Shown: piece by piece, positions 6,286 to 12,980 of the stretch
Numbering within the stretch: the first letter of the stretch is position 1
How the letters are laid out: each line of letters begins with the position of its first letter
Assembly (NCBI GenBank): GCA_040755975.1
Contig: JBFLZY010000076.1
Location: 1 to 12,980 of the forward strand
DNA length: 12,980 nucleotides
Source of the DNA: JAIMBK01 sp040755975
GTDB taxonomy: Bacteria; Bacillota; Desulfotomaculia; Desulfotomaculales; Nap2-2B
Direction: 5' to 3'
The notes under the pieces: generated by a model
Database searches by the model: none
Told to the model about the DNA's origin: nothing
The model's input: only the letters and a program-made list of their open reading frames with translations
Position numbers and translations under genes: made by a program

Positions 6286-7488
6286 ATGATCAATTTGTTC
6301 TCAGCAACAAGAGGTGGAAAAGATACGCGGGTTTGCCGCTTTAGCAAGTTTAGGGCCGGCCGGGGAGCGGCCGTTTTCTTGATTCTCCTGCTGGCTCTTT
6401 TCATGGCCGGCGGGTGTGGGGGAAAACAGCAGACCCCGGCTGGCGCACAGGATGGTCGGGAAAGCGCCGTGCCGGTGAAGACGGCAAAGGCAAAATTGGG
6501 GACCCTGGAAGCCGCCAGCGTGGTCAGCGGCAAGCTGGAAGCCGGGGAGTCGGCCAACGTGGTGGCGAAGATGCCGGGGAAGGTGGCGGCCGTACACGTG
6601 GATGTGGGCAGCGCGGTGCGCGCCGGCCAGGTGCTGGTTACCCTGGACAATACGGACCTGGCCGCGCGCCTGGAGCAGGCGAAAGCCGGGGTGGCGGCCG
6701 CCGAGTCGGCGCTGGCCGTTGCGCAGACCGCTTACACAGTGGCCGAGGCGAATTACCAGCGGGGAAAACAGCTTTTGGAGCAGGGGGCGATTCCGCGGGC
6801 CGTTTTTGAAGCGGAATACGAATTAAAATATATACAGGCGAAAGAGCAGGTAGAGCGCGCCTTGCCGGCCCAACTGGCCCAGGCGCGGGCCAACCTGGCG
6901 CTGGCCGAATCCGCCTACAACGACAGCTTCGTCAGGGCGCCCATCTCCGGCCTGGTGACGGCCCGTAACGTGAATCCCGGGGAAATGGCTTCGACGATGG
7001 CCCCGGTGATTTCCCTGGCCAATCTTGACAAAGTGGAGGTCAAAGCAACGGTCGGCGAAAATTTAGTTAACCAGTTAAAACCGGGGCAAAAAGTACAGGT
7101 GAAAATCAGCGCCGTTGCCGGGCAGCCTTTTGCGGGCGTAATCACCAGTATCGCCCCGGCCGCCGACCCGGTGAGCAAAGGTTTTCCTCTCAAGATCCAG
7201 ATTGATAACTCCAACCATGTTTTAAAACCCGGCATGTTTGCCGAGGTGCAGCTGACGCCGCCCCAAAAAGAGGCGCTTTTGGTTCCCCGGGAGGCAGTAA
7301 TCAAAGCGGAAGATAAAGATGTTGTTTGGGTGGTTAAGGAGGGGCGAGCCCAAAAGAAAGAGGTTCAGATTGGCGAATCGGATGGCCGGCGGATCATCAT
7401 TACCGCCGGTTTGACGGAAGGGGAAGAAGTGGTGGTTGCCGGGCAGGAAAACCTGCAGGAAGGGGCAAAGGTGGAAGTGGTGGAATAA
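6286..7488 (+). CDS. RND efflux membrane-fusion (periplasmic adaptor) lipoprotein
   Basis: This encodes 400 residues. It is an HlyD/AcrA-type adaptor subunit that docks on an RND transporter. A long basic N-terminus precedes a hydrophobic helix (about 29-41) that ends in a lipobox-like MAGGC with Cys44, so it is probably a lipoprotein on the outer face of the cell membrane. The domains follow: barrel strand segment VKTAKAKLGTLEAASVVSG (64-82), first half of the lipoyl domain VVAKMPGKVAAVHVDVGSAVRAGQVLVTLD (92-121), a coiled-coil hairpin (about 124-212), second lipoyl half with RAPISGLVTARNVNPGEM (217-234), beta barrel (about 250-325), and membrane-proximal domain with LLVPREAVI (331-339). The ATG at 6286 has only a weak GGAG 12 bases before it, so the start is less sure. 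It is the partner of the RND gene 122 bases downstream. Confidence 0.92.
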   Translation: MINLFSATRGGKDTRVCRFSKFRAGRGAAVFLILLLALFMAGGCGGKQQTPAGAQDGRESAVPVKTAKAKLGTLEAASVVSGKLEAGESANVVAKMPGKVAAVHVDVGSAVRAGQVLVTLDNTDLAARLEQAKAGVAAAESALAVAQTAYTVAEANYQRGKQLLEQGAIPRAVFEAEYELKYIQAKEQVERALPAQLAQARANLALAESAYNDSFVRAPISGLVTARNVNPGEMASTMAPVISLANLDKVEVKATVGENLVNQLKPGQKVQVKISAVAGQPFAGVITSIAPAADPVSKGFPLKIQIDNSNHVLKPGMFAEVQLTPPQKEALLVPREAVIKAEDKDVVWVVKEGRAQKKEVQIGESDGRRIIITAGLTEGEEVVVAGQENLQEGAKVEVVE

Positions 7489-7495
7489 GCAGGTA

Positions 7496-7599
7496 AGGCA
7501 CAGAGGCACAAAGGGAAAGAGGAACAGAGTACTCGGGCGCAAAGTTAAAAAAGGCACAAAGGTACAGGGTCATAAAGGTGCGAAGGGAGAAAGTTAACG
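7496..7599 (+). repeat. Degenerate 8-bp tandem repeat, AGGCACAA type
   Basis: Thirteen octamers can be read without a gap: AGGCACAG, AGGCACAA, AGGGAAAG, AGGAACAG, AGTACTCG, GGCGCAAA, GTTAAAAA, AGGCACAA, AGGTACAG, GGTCATAA, AGGTGCGA, AGGGAGAA, AGTTAACG. The array fills nearly the whole gap between the fusion-protein stop and the RND start and ends just before the GGGGTG ribosome binding site. It has the same unit, shifted by one base, as the array at 2266-2329. Ten of the thirteen units begin with AGG or AGT. Confidence 0.8.
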
Positions 7600-7609
7600 G
7601 GGTGTTTGA

Positions 7610-10600
7610 ATGAAAATTACCGATGTTGCCATCAGCCGGCCCATGTTGATTGCCGTTTTAGTGATCGTGACGCTGATCCTGGGAGGTGTTTCGTTAACCC
7701 GCCTGAGCATCGATCTCTACCCGCAAATGGAGCTTCCGGTCGGCGCGGTGATTACCGAATACCCGGGCGCCGGGCCCAAGGAAGTGGAAAGGCAGGTCAC
7801 CGAGCCGCTGGAGGCCGTCCTGGCCACCGTCAATAACCTCGACCAGGTAATGTCCATGAGCAGTATGGGTAATTCCGTAGTTATTGTCATGTTCAACTGG
7901 GGCACCGATATGAATTACGCCACCTTCCAGATGCGGGAAAAGATTGACCTGATCCGGCAGTATTTGCCGGAAGGCGTGAAATCGCCCGTAGTTTTCAAGA
8001 TGGACCCCAACCAGCTGCCGATCATGCAGCTGGCTTTGTCTTCCCGGGACGCCGCCCATTTAAAACAGCTTGTTGAAGATACCATTCAGCCGCGCCTGGA
8101 GCGGGCCGCAGGCGTGGCCAGCGTCTGGTCGGCGGGCGGGTACGCGCGGGAAATCCGCGTCCTGGTCGACCCCGTACGCCTGGAAGGGTACGGCCTCACT
8201 CTAAATGGCTTGACCAGTGCGCTTCAGGGGGAAAACATGAACGTTTCCGGCGGTGCCGTGCTGGAGGGCGGCAAGGACTGGCTGGTGCGGGTGACCGGGG
8301 AGTTCAAAAATCTGGATGAGCTCCGCAGCACCGTGGTGGGTGCCCCCGGCGGGGTCCCCGTGCACCTGGGGGACGTGGCCCAGGTAATTGACGGTCAGAA
8401 AAAGGTCACCCAGTTCAGCCGCCTGGACGGGCAGCCGGGGATCAGTGTTTTCATCCAGAAGCAAAGCGGTTCAAACACGGTGAAGGTGGCCCGGGAAGTC
8501 AAAAAGGTGCTCAAGGACCTGCAAAAAGAGCTTCCGGACGTAAAATTCACCGTGGTGATGGACCAGGCGCAGTTTATTGAGGAATCGATCACCCACGTCG
8601 TCAGGGAAATTCTGGCGGGCAGCATTCTCGCCGTGCTGGTGATGTGGATCTTTTTAAGAAACCTGCGCAGCACCTTGATCATCGCCACTTCGATCCCGAT
8701 TTCCATCATCGCCACTTTTTCCTTGCTTTATTTCAATAACATGACTTTGAACCTTATCTCCATGGGTGGTCTTGCCCTGGGGGTGGGTTTAATCGTCGAC
8801 GACGCCATCGTCGTTTTGGAAAATATCTTCCGGCACCGCCAGCAGGGTTACGGGTTGTTCGAGGCGGCGAAGACGGCCACGGAGGAAGTGGGTGGCGCGG
8901 TCATTGCCTCGACCCTCACCACCATGGCGGTGTTTCTGCCCATCGTCTTCGTTAAAGGCCTGGCCGAGCAGTTGTTTAAACCCATGGCCCTGACGGTGTC
9001 TTTTTCCATTTTCGCCTCCCTGATTGTGGCTCTGACGGTGGTTCCCCTCCTGGCCTCGCGCTACCTTACTTTTGAGGAACGCGCCCGGGCGGGGAGAGGC
9101 TTGCTTTCCCGGATTTATCTTCTTTCGGAAAACTGGTTTAATAAATTAAACGACGGCTACCGTCGCCTGCTGGGCTGGGCCCTGACGCACCGCCGCTGGG
9201 TGCTGATTATCGTGGCGGCGGCCTTCGTGCTTAGCGCGGCGGCTTTCCCGCTGGTGGGTTTTGAGTTTATGCCCACCATGGACCAGGGGTACGTGAATAT
9301 CACCATCGAGATGCCCAAGGGAACGAGCCTTGCGCAGACGAACCAGATCGCCACCCGGGTGGAGGAGCTGACCAAAGACCTGCCCGAGGTGGCAAGCATT
9401 TTTACCGGCGTGGGCTTTACCGGCATCCAGGGGATGTGGGGTTCCGTTTCCACCGACCAGGCGCAGGTGAGCCTGAAGCTGGTGGATAAATCGCGACGCG
9501 CTCTCTCCGACCGCGAGGTGGCCGAAAAGGTCCGCGGACTGGTGAAAAACATCCCCGGCGCCGAAATCCAGGTGGCGGCCATGGACCCCAGCTTCCAGGA
9601 GCGCAGCATGTCCGCGCCGGTGGAGTTGCGGATTAAGGGGGACGATTTAAACATTTTAAAGCGGCTGGGGGACGAGGTGGCGGAACTGGTCCGGCAGGTG
9701 CCGGGAACGCGCCAGGTGGCCAGCAGCCTGGAGGAGGGGCGACCGGAAGTCCAGGTGGCGGTAAACCGGGACAGGGCCGCCGCCTGCGGCTTGAGCCCCC
9801 TGGAGATCGCCTCCACGGTGCGCACGGCCGTCGACGGAACGGTGGCGACCCGCTACCGTTCCGGCGGGGAGGAAGTGGACATCCGGGTATTGCTGGCCAA
9901 AGGTGAAAAGGGCGGGCAGGCGGGAATAAACGAACTGAAGGAGTTGACCATTTCTTCTCCCCTGGGGGTCAAGGTCCCCCTGGCCCAGGTGGCCGATTTT
10001 GAACTGGCCTATGGTCCGCACACCATTGAACGTTTAGACCAGTCCCGCCAGGTGACGGTCCGCTCCCAAATCGCCGGGCGGACCTTGAACGCCGTGATCA
10101 AAGACATCCGGGGCAAGCTGGCCTCTGTTTCCCTGCCTTCCGGCTACGCCATCGAGTTCGGCGGGGAGCAGGAAATGATGACGGAGACTTTTACCGACCT
10201 GGCCCTTGCCCTGGTGCTGGCGGTGGTGCTGGTTTACCTGGTGATGATGGCGCAGTTTGAATCCGCCCTGTTCCCCTTCATTGTCATGTTTTCGGTGCCG
10301 GTTACGTTGATCGGCATCGTGATCAGCCTGCTGGCCACCGGCCGGACCTTTTCTGTGCCCGCCTTCATCGGCGCCATCATGCTGGTGGGCATCGTCGTCA
10401 AGAACGCCATTGTCTTGATTGATTACGTAAACAAGCTGCGCCAGCGCGGGTACGACCGGGCGCAGGCGCTGCTGACGGCCGGGCCCATCCGGCTGCGCCC
10501 CATTTTAATGACCGCGCTGACCGCCATTCTGGCCATGTTCCCCATGACGCTGGCCATCGGTTCGGGTTCCGAGGGGCAGGCGCCCATGGCCACGGTGGTG

Positions 10601-10750
10601 GTCGGCGGGCTGGCCTTTTCCACCCTGATTACCCTGGTGCTGGTGCCGGTAATTTACAGCATTCTGGACGACTGGAAGGAGCGGTGGCGCTCGCGGCGGA
10701 AATTTTACTATCCTCGGAGGGAACAAAAACCCGATATTTCACGTCAATAA
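7610..10750 (+). CDS. RND-family efflux transporter, HAE1 (AcrB/SwrC) type
   Basis: This encodes 1046 residues, full length for the family. It is a trimeric proton-driven inner-membrane exporter of hydrophobic compounds. TM1 (about 11-29) follows the typical start MKITDVAISRPM. The first porter region contains YPGAGPKEVERQVTEPLEAVL (51-71) and PVVFKMDPNQLPIMQLALS (126-144). TM2-6 begin near 334. TM4 has GLIVDDAIVVLENI with the proton-relay pair Asp397-Asp398. The second porter half holds FEFMPTMDQGYVNI and a C-terminal TM bundle with VGIVVKNAIVLIDYVN, where Lys931 is the matching TM10 lysine. The key proton-path residues are therefore intact. The ATG at 7610 follows GGGGTG with a 5-base spacer. 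It is downstream of marR and the adaptor; no TolC-like outer-membrane partner is encoded here. B. subtilis SwrC is the nearest known Gram-positive analogue. The substrate is unknown. Confidence 0.95.
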   Translation: MKITDVAISRPMLIAVLVIVTLILGGVSLTRLSIDLYPQMELPVGAVITEYPGAGPKEVERQVTEPLEAVLATVNNLDQVMSMSSMGNSVVIVMFNWGTDMNYATFQMREKIDLIRQYLPEGVKSPVVFKMDPNQLPIMQLALSSRDAAHLKQLVEDTIQPRLERAAGVASVWSAGGYAREIRVLVDPVRLEGYGLTLNGLTSALQGENMNVSGGAVLEGGKDWLVRVTGEFKNLDELRSTVVGAPGGVPVHLGDVAQVIDGQKKVTQFSRLDGQPGISVFIQKQSGSNTVKVAREVKKVLKDLQKELPDVKFTVVMDQAQFIEESITHVVREILAGSILAVLVMWIFLRNLRSTLIIATSIPISIIATFSLLYFNNMTLNLISMGGLALGVGLIVDDAIVVLENIFRHRQQGYGLFEAAKTATEEVGGAVIASTLTTMAVFLPIVFVKGLAEQLFKPMALTVSFSIFASLIVALTVVPLLASRYLTFEERARAGRGLLSRIYLLSENWFNKLNDGYRRLLGWALTHRRWVLIIVAAAFVLSAAAFPLVGFEFMPTMDQGYVNITIEMPKGTSLAQTNQIATRVEELTKDLPEVASIFTGVGFTGIQGMWGSVSTDQAQVSLKLVDKSRRALSDREVAEKVRGLVKNIPGAEIQVAAMDPSFQERSMSAPVELRIKGDDLNILKRLGDEVAELVRQVPGTRQVASSLEEGRPEVQVAVNRDRAAACGLSPLEIASTVRTAVDGTVATRYRSGGEEVDIRVLLAKGEKGGQAGINELKELTISSPLGVKVPLAQVADFELAYGPHTIERLDQSRQVTVRSQIAGRTLNAVIKDIRGKLASVSLPSGYAIEFGGEQEMMTETFTDLALALVLAVVLVYLVMMAQFESALFPFIVMFSVPVTLIGIVISLLATGRTFSVPAFIGAIMLVGIVVKNAIVLIDYVNKLRQRGYDRAQALLTAGPIRLRPILMTALTAILAMFPMTLAIGSGSEGQAPMATVVVGGLAFSTLITLVLVPVIYSILDDWKERWRSRRKFYYPRREQKPDISRQ

Positions 10751-10765
10751 TAGTAAAGGAAACTT

Positions 10766-11074
10766 TCGAAAAAACTCCTCAATATGATGACATGATCGCG
10801 ACGGTGGTTGTCCCTGCAGGAGCGACTTGCTTAAGGCGCCGTTAACGAGACACGGCGCAGGTGAGGCAAGCGAACCGGCAGCGCGAATCGCGCTGATGAC
10901 CGTGCGCTTGAAATAGAAAAAGTGACCCTGTGCTGGATCATATTGTAAAAAAACTAATGAACCACGCGCATTATGCAGCGCTGCTTGGTTCGCTCCGAAC
11001 CAAGCCGATGTCTCGTCGGCCCGCAGCATCGGAGCAAGGGCAGGGACAACCACCGTCGTCAGGGATTTTTTCGA
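10766..11074. mobile_element. Non-coding inverted-repeat element (MITE-like or structured RNA)
   Basis: The ends carry TCGAAAAAA (10766-10774) and its complement TTTTTTCGA (11066-11074). Inside these, a perfect 19-bp inverted repeat CGACGGTGGTTGTCCCTGC runs 10799-10817 and 11040-11058. The interior is full of hairpins: 10836-10842 with 10852-10858 (7 bp), 10880-10886 with 10888-10894 (7 bp around one base), 10984-10992 with 10996-11004 (9 bp, 3-base loop) and 11005-11010 with 11027-11032. No credible gene is inside; a minus-strand frame crosses it but has no protein-like character or start signal. No target duplication is obvious. Size, inverted ends and lack of coding fit a MITE. A folded RNA is the alternative. 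It separates the RND stop from tagA. Confidence 0.55.
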
Positions 11075-11083
11075 TGGTCTCTT

Positions 11084-11090
11084 AAGGAGA
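11084..11090 (+). promoter_or_regulatory. Ribosome binding site deciding the tagA GTG start
   Basis: AAGGAGA ends nine bases before the GTG at 11100. It lies just outside the right end of the inverted-repeat element, so the element stopped short of destroying translation of tagA. Confidence 0.7.
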
Positions 11091-11099
11091 GTAAGCAGG

Positions 11100-11840
11100 G
11101 TGCAGGTCGAAATTTTAGGCGCCCGGATCGATGCCCTGCGGATGGCGGAAGTGGAAGAGCGCATCGCGGGTTTCGTCCGGGCCGGCTCTCCCCGGCAGGT
11201 AATCACCTTGAATCCGGAGGTTTTGTACCGGGCGCAGCGGGAGCCCGGGCTGTTGGCTTTAATTAACGGCGCCGCGCTGGTGACGGCCGACGGAGCGGGA
11301 ATCGTCTGGGCGGCCCGGGTTGCCGGGAAACCCGTGCCGGAGCGGGTGACGGGGATCGATTTAATGCTGCGGCTGGTCGCCCGGGCGGCCCGGGAAGGGT
11401 GGCGGATTTTTTTGCTGGGCGGGGCGCCGGGGGTGGCCGAAGAAGCCGCCGCCCGCTTAAAGCAGCAGCACCCGCAGCTGATCGTGGCCGGAACGTGCCA
11501 CGGATATTTTCAGGATCGTGGAGATTTACAGGAAGCGAAAGTTATCGAAATGATCAGGCGGGCGCGGCCGCACCTTTTGTTTGTCGGGATGGGGGCGCCG
11601 AAGCAGGAGGAATTCATCGCCCGCCACTTGCCGGAGTGGGAAGTGCCGGTGGCCCTGGGGGTGGGGGGGAGCTTCGACGTCCTGGCCGGCCGCGTAAAAC
11701 GGGCGCCCGCGTGGATGCAGCGGCTCCACCTGGAGTGGCTGGGCCGCCTTTTGCGCGAACCCCGGCGCTGGCGGCGCATGCTGGTGCTGCCCGGGTTTGC
11801 CTGGCGGGCTTTGTTGGCGGGGCTAAGGGATCGTAAGTAA
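11100..11840 (+). CDS. tagA: WecG/TagA/CpsF family glycosyltransferase (GT26)
   Basis: This encodes 246 residues, complete. The family transfers N-acetylmannosamine (or a related sugar) to a lipid-linked GlcNAc at the membrane and so makes the linkage disaccharide of wall teichoic acid or a similar polymer. Family marks in order: VITLNPEVL (34-42) with Thr36, ALVTADGAGIVWAAR (59-73) with the proposed catalytic Asp64, RVTGIDLM (82-89), the Rossmann segment IFLLGGAPGVAEEAA, LLFVGMGAPKQEEFIARHLP, GVGGSFDVLAGRVKRAPAWMQ and the C-terminal basic LEWLGRLLREPRRWRRM, which in TagA places the enzyme on the membrane. It starts at GTG with a good ribosome binding site. It is followed by a small exported protein and an LCP gene, which fits one wall-polymer block. 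Which sugar it uses cannot be told from the sequence. Confidence 0.93.
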   Translation: MQVEILGARIDALRMAEVEERIAGFVRAGSPRQVITLNPEVLYRAQREPGLLALINGAALVTADGAGIVWAARVAGKPVPERVTGIDLMLRLVARAAREGWRIFLLGGAPGVAEEAAARLKQQHPQLIVAGTCHGYFQDRGDLQEAKVIEMIRRARPHLLFVGMGAPKQEEFIARHLPEWEVPVALGVGGSFDVLAGRVKRAPAWMQRLHLEWLGRLLREPRRWRRMLVLPGFAWRALLAGLRDRK

Positions 11841-11889
11841 CTCTATTTTCAATCCCTGATTGCTGATTCATGGCTCCCAATCCCCGTTT

Positions 11890-11918
11890 TTTACCTGGTT
11901 ATTTATAGAAATTGTAAA
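11890..11918 (+). promoter_or_regulatory. Weak candidate promoter before the exported-protein gene
   Basis: TTTACC (11890-11895) and TGTAAA (11913-11918) are 17 bases apart and match the SigA boxes at only about half the positions. No terminator is seen after tagA, so read-through is also possible. Confidence 0.25.
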
Positions 11919-11944
11919 TGTTTTGCAGGGAAAAGGTTGGAGGT

Positions 11945-11955
11945 TGTCGAAAAAC
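11945..11955 (+). promoter_or_regulatory. Candidate Spo0A box, or -10 of a SigH promoter
   Basis: TGTCGAAAAAC contains the 0A-box core TGTCGAA. It lies 45 bases before the exported-protein start. A preceding GCAGGGAAA (11926-11934) resembles a SigH -35 at a fitting distance from GTCGAAA, so the same bases may instead be a SigH -10. Either reading points to control at the start of sporulation. Binding is inference. Confidence 0.4.
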
Positions 11956-11999
11956 TAAAGCATAAAGCTTTTTTACGGAAGCTTTTGGAGGTTTGTCCG

Positions 12000-12443
12000 A
12001 TGCAGGGACGGAAAGCGTTGCTGGCCCTTTTGCTGGTTTTAGCGGCAGCGGCGGCGGGTTACGCAGGGCTGGCTGCGGCGGCTGACGAGGGTGAGCCGGG
12101 TTCCCGCCTGGATCCCCTGGTGACGAAAAGCTTTGTGGAAAAGTACGTAAAAGAAGTATTGGGAACAAACGGGCACGCGGAGTTTCAGTGGCTGGTTAAA
12201 AATTTAACCGCCGGTCAGGAGTTCACGGCGGGAGCTGGTACGGAAATTATTGTCAGGACGGGCAATGCAGTCGCCGTCGATCCAACGGGAAGCGGCATTC
12301 CCGACGTCACTGCCGGTGCTAACATTACCGACGGTAAACCGGTCGCCCGCAACCACCTTTTGATTATTCCGCGTGCGGACGGCCGGGGCATCCGTGCCCA
12401 ATCCCCGGTCATTATCATGTACCGCGGGGCCGGGGCGAAGTAA
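12000..12443 (+). CDS. Small exported protein of unknown function next to an LCP gene
   Basis: This encodes 147 residues. The ATG at 12000 is chosen because GGAGG (11987-11991) precedes it by eight bases and a signal peptide begins there; a longer frame from 11937 would put 21 extra charged residues before the signal. Residues 1-5 are basic, 7-19 hydrophobic, and an AAA site near 26-28 is a likely signal peptidase cut. The mature part holds DPLVTKSFVEKYVKEVL (38-54), a middle segment with TAGQEFTAGAGTEIIVRTG (70-88), DVTAGANITDGKPVARNHLL (102-121), IIPRADGRGI (122-131) and PVIIMYRG (136-143). It looks like a compact beta-rich domain outside the cell. I do not recognise a named family. It is 29 bases before the LCP gene and almost surely co-transcribed, so a wall-related role is likely but unproven. 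Confidence 0.85.
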   Translation: MQGRKALLALLLVLAAAAAGYAGLAAAADEGEPGSRLDPLVTKSFVEKYVKEVLGTNGHAEFQWLVKNLTAGQEFTAGAGTEIIVRTGNAVAVDPTGSGIPDVTAGANITDGKPVARNHLLIIPRADGRGIRAQSPVIIMYRGAGAK

Positions 12444-12472
12444 AGGAAGGATATCTGGAAGAGGTGTTTTAA

Positions 12473-12980
12473 TTGCCGAGGCTAAAGCGAAATCTTCCTT
12501 TTATTCTCTTCTGTGCGGGCTTTTTATTGCTTTTTGCCGGGATTTTGCTGGTGGCCGGGCAGTTGTGGCTGAAGTTGACCGGTGAACCGGTTGCCTCTGA
12601 TGATGGTCAGATTATTGAAGCCGGTGAACCGGTAAACTCGCTGACTGTGCTGTTGCTGGGCTTAGACGCGCGGCCCGGCGAGACTGTGGCCAGGGCAGAT
12701 ACGCTTATCGTGGCGCACGTCGAGCCGGCCGACAACCGCCTGTCCCTGTTGTCCATCCCGCGTGACACCAGGGTTAATATTCCCCGGCACGGCTGGGATA
12801 AAATAAACGCAGCCAACGTTTACGGCGGGCCGGAACTAACCGCCCAGGTGGTTTCCGGGCTGATTGGCTTTCCGGTGAAATATTATGCCCTGACCAACTG
12901 GGAGGGCTTTAAAGATATTGTGGACACCCTGGGCGGGGTGACCATTAATGTGGAAAAACGCATGCAATATTACGATCCCG
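12473..12980 (+). CDS. LCP (LytR-CpsA-Psr) family protein, 3' end outside window
   Basis: The first 169 codons are present and the window edge cuts the gene. LCP enzymes transfer lipid-linked polymers such as teichoic acid to peptidoglycan on the outer face of the membrane. The start is TTG at 12473 with GAGGTG (12461-12466) six bases before it. One membrane anchor covers about residues 9-32. The LCP domain begins with SLTVLLLGLDAR (56-67, Asp65), then ARADTLIVAHVEP (73-85) with Arg74 and Asp76, and LSLLSIPRDTRVNIP (90-104) with Arg97, Asp98 and Arg100, which bind metal and the lipid pyrophosphate. KINAANVYGGP (110-120) and DTLGGVTINVEKRM (151-164) follow. All expected residues of this half are intact. 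It lies in one block with tagA. Confidence 0.95.
   Translation, partial: MPRLKRNLPFILFCAGFLLLFAGILLVAGQLWLKLTGEPVASDDGQIIEAGEPVNSLTVLLLGLDARPGETVARADTLIVAHVEPADNRLSLLSIPRDTRVNIPRHGWDKINAANVYGGPELTAQVVSGLIGFPVKYYALTNWEGFKDIVDTLGGVTINVEKRMQYYDP

Noticed and set aside
7496..7599. CRISPR array
   Set aside because: The unit is only 8 bp, directly tandem and without unique spacers.
9157..9825. 222-residue minus-strand frame inside the RND gene
   Set aside because: It is the antisense shadow of a GC-rich gene with strong family motifs; its product is rich in Ser, Arg and Thr without domain character and it has no ribosome binding site.
10766..11074. Group II intron or IS with transposase
   Set aside because: No domain V-like hairpin with the expected catalytic triad and no reverse transcriptase or transposase frame could be seen.
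10739..11206. 155-residue minus-strand frame across the inverted-repeat element
   Set aside because: It runs through hairpins, into the tagA start and the RND end, has no start signal and no recognisable motif. The structure explains the DNA better than a gene.
11965..11986. Two AAGCTTTT copies before the exported-protein gene
   Set aside because: They are only 14 bases apart, A/T-rich and palindromic at the core, so they are easily produced by chance; no known regulator site matched.

Overview
The window looks like chromosome of an endospore-forming Firmicute, most likely a Clostridia member of the Peptococcaceae / Desulfotomaculum-Pelotomaculum kind. The grounds are a spoIID-spoIIID-mbl cluster, strong Shine-Dalgarno sites, GC-rich coding DNA, several TTG and GTG starts, and TGTCGAA (Spo0A-box type) sites. 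The genus assignment is inference. I see no rRNA, tRNA or CRISPR.

Layout. Positions 1-2260 form an AT-richer, gene-poor and partly decayed zone. It holds a two-helix small membrane protein with its own terminator, a short sigma-region-4 type regulator on the minus strand, an unassigned open stretch, and a frameshifted, start-less remnant on the minus strand. Positions 2266-4905 hold sporulation and shape genes: spoIID (engulfment peptidoglycan lytic transglycosylase), a terminator, spoIIID (mother-cell regulator) and mbl (MreB-family cytoskeleton). Positions 4906-5600 are again decayed, with minus-strand coding-like pieces in three frames. Positions 5606-10750 hold an efflux unit: a consensus promoter with a palindromic operator, a MarR-type repressor, a lipoprotein membrane-fusion protein and an HAE1-type RND transporter. 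Positions 10766-11074 hold a non-coding element with inverted ends and many hairpins. Positions 11100-12980 hold envelope genes: a TagA/WecG glycosyltransferase, a small exported protein, and the start of an LCP (LytR-CpsA-Psr) protein cut by the window edge.

How the genes work together. SpoIID and SpoIIID act in the mother cell during engulfment, and Mbl organises the lateral wall. TagA makes a wall-polymer linkage disaccharide lipid and LCP proteins attach such polymers to peptidoglycan, so the right end is a wall-glycopolymer module. The marR-MFP-RND unit is a self-regulated drug or solvent efflux module that seems to sit between two envelope blocks.

The most striking non-gene signals are two degenerate tandem arrays of the same 8-bp unit (AAGGCACA type), one ending at the spoIID start and one filling the gap before the RND gene; the inverted-repeat element at 10766-11074; and the palindrome over the -10 of the marR promoter. 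I found no clearly new multi-gene system. The repeat arrays and the hairpin element are the best candidates for undescribed biology.
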